Made by a program: the position numbers and the translations under genes. This document shows positions 6,401-7,245 of a stretch of 7,245 bases of DNA, in pieces (position 1 is the first letter of the stretch; every line of letters begins with the position of its first letter). The notes below the pieces were generated by a model that saw only the letters and a program-made list of their open reading frames with translations, did no database searches and was not told where the DNA came from. The stretch is from Candidatus Saccharimonadota bacterium (GTDB taxonomy: Bacteria; Patescibacteriota; Saccharimonadia; Saccharimonadales; Saccharimonadaceae). The stretch lies in contig JAGCSL010000091.1 of the NCBI GenBank assembly GCA_017964115.1, forward strand, positions 1-7,245, written 5' to 3'.

Positions 6401-7245
6401 AAAATAATTCTTTCGGCAGTAATGAAAGCATGAATACTTATGCTACTATCTCTAAACCAACTAATGTTAACGTAAAAACCTACTTCGTTATTAATGGTCA
6501 CGAAACTACTAAAACTTCACTAGCTTCAAACAGCGGAATTCGCTTTAATAATACCGGCAACTTAGAAGGCACCAAAAATATGAATACCCCATATGCATCT
6601 GGCGGACATAATTACTCTTCTAACAGCGTATATATTGACGAATCCCAATATTACAGTAGTGGCGGCGGATATTTCGGCGGCGGCTCCAAGACTTTTCTCA
6701 ACGTAGGAGATAAGGTTTGCGCCGAAGTAACAGTTACTCCAGCAGATAGCCACAATATCTACAGCGCTACCAATCCTACCGCAGCCGTTACCGGCGCCAG
6801 TAACGGCCTTACTGGTAGCAATAAAGATGAAAGTATTGCTCTTAAAGAAACTGGCTCCAGCTCCATTACGCGCACCTCTTGCTATACTATCGCCAAGAAG
6901 CCGACCATGAGCGTCGAAGCCTCCAATACCTTCTCTGGTGGCGCCAACGGCTTCGTTACCTCGCGCTACACTAAACGCTTCACTGCCGGCGGCACAGACT
7001 ATCTCTTTGGTTCTTGGTCGGAATACGGCGTCTACGGCAATGTTAAAACCACCGGTAGTCGCGGCATCGCTTCTGGCGCGACCTTTGGCTATGCTACTAA
7101 TAACGACGGCATCACTACCGTCAATAGTACTCGAAATAATGAAGGAAATGTTGCTAAGAATGATCCCACTCATGGCAAGAATGTTTGCGTCTTCTCCACC
7201 CAGACTTTCATTAATTCCGATTGCGAATCCGGCAACGTCGGCTCT
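3454..7245 (+). CDS. Giant secreted Ser/Thr/Asn/Gly-rich surface protein (3' truncated by window)
   Basis: Starting at ATG 3454 the frame is open for 1264 codons to the right edge with no stop, so the real protein is longer. Residues 1-38 form a signal peptide: basic start (FRLLKIKNK), hydrophobic core (about 14-30), and a VFA-A cleavage site near 37/38. The mature part has no other membrane segment in view. It is rich in Ser, Thr, Asn, Gly and Tyr, poor in Lys, and predicted beta-rich. Residues 40-460 match nothing I know; they include an acidic Asp cluster (318-331). From about 470, divergent modules appear that combine a G(D/Q/E)xV-type strand start with a Cys-anchored end, C[VY][KT][VIL]xx[KR]P (513, 672, 1143). 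Residues 1163-1209 carry GGANGFVTS, FGSWSEYG and IASGA, which I associate from memory with large Saccharibacterial surface proteins. Fifteen Cys are visible, some probably disulfide-bonded outside. A cell-surface adhesin or envelope protein is the best guess. It follows the membrane protein gene in an operon. The anchor, if any, lies beyond the window. Confidence 0.88.
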   Translation, partial: MAQFRLLKIKNKSLLLFLFTSLLLLSSIVVNIKPVFAAETYSMSKIMSGGDILEWNLSNTGNTDIILFPSKIGLNSSTQFLAVGDDSSKIQYKAQTGNYTLKGDGNQSNCGSIGFIQSFSSTYDIKASFTVRYANAARGISGQYYDLYMTFSNMKVHPGGDTKSHGAAIIYGCSGYLEYNAFKYDSDDGVMGLKTDVTVRLYKSGSSMAKVTNADGTKSVQITGTQIENGHKLAWGVADVDIRDKINDNNGASAPNYHYDSSHQWAEHVRFYNVNRAYNANLNDNYFYGPVYVSSDSELAKSEQGDHNQNMTLYHNFDTDDPYNDGSDNTDLIVRINPRYAKFMWQGSDCSSAAIALAGTMYTGHTLIYKGNSTASGNLLTSSKNLSSYPNNRSVKVQANSQSLTFHHEIYRNTQGPTNDNEEYYVEAATGNGPARGSSSSRMSYTSTKDKTETVYTKDNPSGNGFSVGLTPGQEKVIRQTLYYQLSNINSGLLNYVDIQCTLTSPSTGGSACVKLWRPVAKFTGSVTAGVSVENNNTFLTPNTNQDAGDEIIESNGNFKVRFGASITRKANSGTDADEAGGTASTKWHIIRTSNGSNLTSSRIPSGTGDNTTSALSNGNTDNVVEVSNNSNDYVYTGRLKYGEVRTICAVLSFDKIVDAKNGNTPDTAEKCVKVWRKPKKCDLNTASETYEFGVYTGRNLGRIGVVNRTYSGNDNYVYTNNSPSSFVRSGSTNNYYTPAVSVWARPGDSVRFVQESCAGGAYAVNNSSLSNTTLKTTYTSTGSLGDGKDSDNSSTGYLFGNSFAGATQSNPLKYPSSVSWDNGGTETDNFPYKENVEFEYSSPSGNNSTPSGYTDGTYSDSPHNQSSYSCVNLEKGASFVSNHYQIAGQATASDAGCHAYSRTAVASDVGHTITQSLSWNDVNIIKSVDQNTSTHKHIAKASVKIPYNYTLQPVISSNTESNVAYLGTSITFDVDIITSPRKNNSFGSNESMNTYATISKPTNVNVKTYFVINGHETTKTSLASNSGIRFNNTGNLEGTKNMNTPYASGGHNYSSNSVYIDESQYYSSGGGYFGGGSKTFLNVGDKVCAEVTVTPADSHNIYSATNPTAAVTGASNGLTGSNKDESIALKETGSSSITRTSCYTIAKKPTMSVEASNTFSGGANGFVTSRYTKRFTAGGTDYLFGSWSEYGVYGNVKTTGSRGIASGATFGYATNNDGITTVNSTRNNEGNVAKNDPTHGKNVCVFSTQTFINSDCESGNVGS
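4870..6903 (+). repeat. Divergent Cys-flanked, Ig-like repeat modules within the giant protein
   Basis: At least three stretches share a plan: a turn and strand start (PGQEKV at 472, YGEVRTIC at 642, VGDKVCAEV at 1084), then a variable loop, then a Cys followed by a short strand and basic-Pro end (CVKLWRP 513-519, CVKVWRKP 672-679, CYTIAKKP 1143-1150). A fourth start, RPGDSVRF (746-753), leads to Cys758 and a less clear module with Cys871 and Cys898. The loops differ in length (Cys pairs 501/513, 649/672, 1089/1143). Two of the ends lead into similar strands (VSVENNNTF at 532 and MSVEASNTF at 1152). DNA identity between units is low, so this is an old protein-level repeat rather than a recent duplication. 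The PGD-V start recalls DUF11/Ig-like surface modules; the fold is inferred. Confidence 0.5.

Noticed and set aside
6661..6684. GGCGGCGGA...GGCGGCGGC as a slippage or phase-variation tract
   Set aside because: It is two short GGC runs encoding GGGYFGGG, interrupted by TATTTC. The runs are too short to slip readily and the frame stays intact.
6562..7173. A 203-codon minus-strand open frame opposite the giant gene
   Set aside because: It lies fully inside a 1264-codon plus-strand frame with a signal peptide and a good ribosome site. Its Ala/Ser/Ile-rich product mirrors the GGC/GCC/AAT codons of the real strand and shows no domain.
3454..7245. Recoded UGA genome (glycine), as in Gracilibacteria
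   Set aside because: No in-frame TGA occurs anywhere in this very Gly-rich frame; all Gly are GGN codons, and stops elsewhere are TAA or TAG.

Overview
The window most resembles a Candidate Phyla Radiation bacterium, probably Saccharibacteria (TM7). I base this on three things: a very large secreted Ser/Thr/Asn/Gly-rich protein with cysteine-flanked repeat units of the style I remember from that group, a CapA-like protein carrying an FWGR / DAWI..LECP signature I also associate with it, and short intergenic gaps with one gene that looks transcribed nearly leaderless. The assignment rests on recollection and motifs, not on a search. All stops seen are TAA or TAG. The 1264-codon frame at the right has no in-frame TGA, which argues against a genome that reads UGA as glycine (Gracilibacteria/SR1).

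Layout, left to right. The end of an unrecognised plus-strand gene (to 136) meets a minus-strand CapA/PGA_cap-type gene (178 to about 1434) tail to tail, with a hairpin between them that can terminate both. The CapA-like protein is membrane-anchored, with an acidic Pro-Glu linker and a metallophosphoesterase-like outer domain. Divergently from it runs a complete 321-residue CaCA-family cation/Ca2+ antiporter (1503-2468). About 58 bases later an extended -10 promoter sits almost on top of the next start codon and drives a two-gene unit. This comprises a 305-residue single-pass membrane protein with a long lysine-rich cytoplasmic arm (2527-3444) and, 9 bases on, a giant exported protein (from 3454) that is still open at the window's right edge after 1264 codons.

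The last two genes are the likely centre of interest. They look like one transcript encoding a membrane protein and a huge cell-surface protein. In an epibiont such as a Saccharibacterium, a protein of this type could mediate attachment to the host bacterium; that is inference. No RNA gene, CRISPR array, insertion sequence or integrase is visible. No gap longer than 300 bases lacks a gene.
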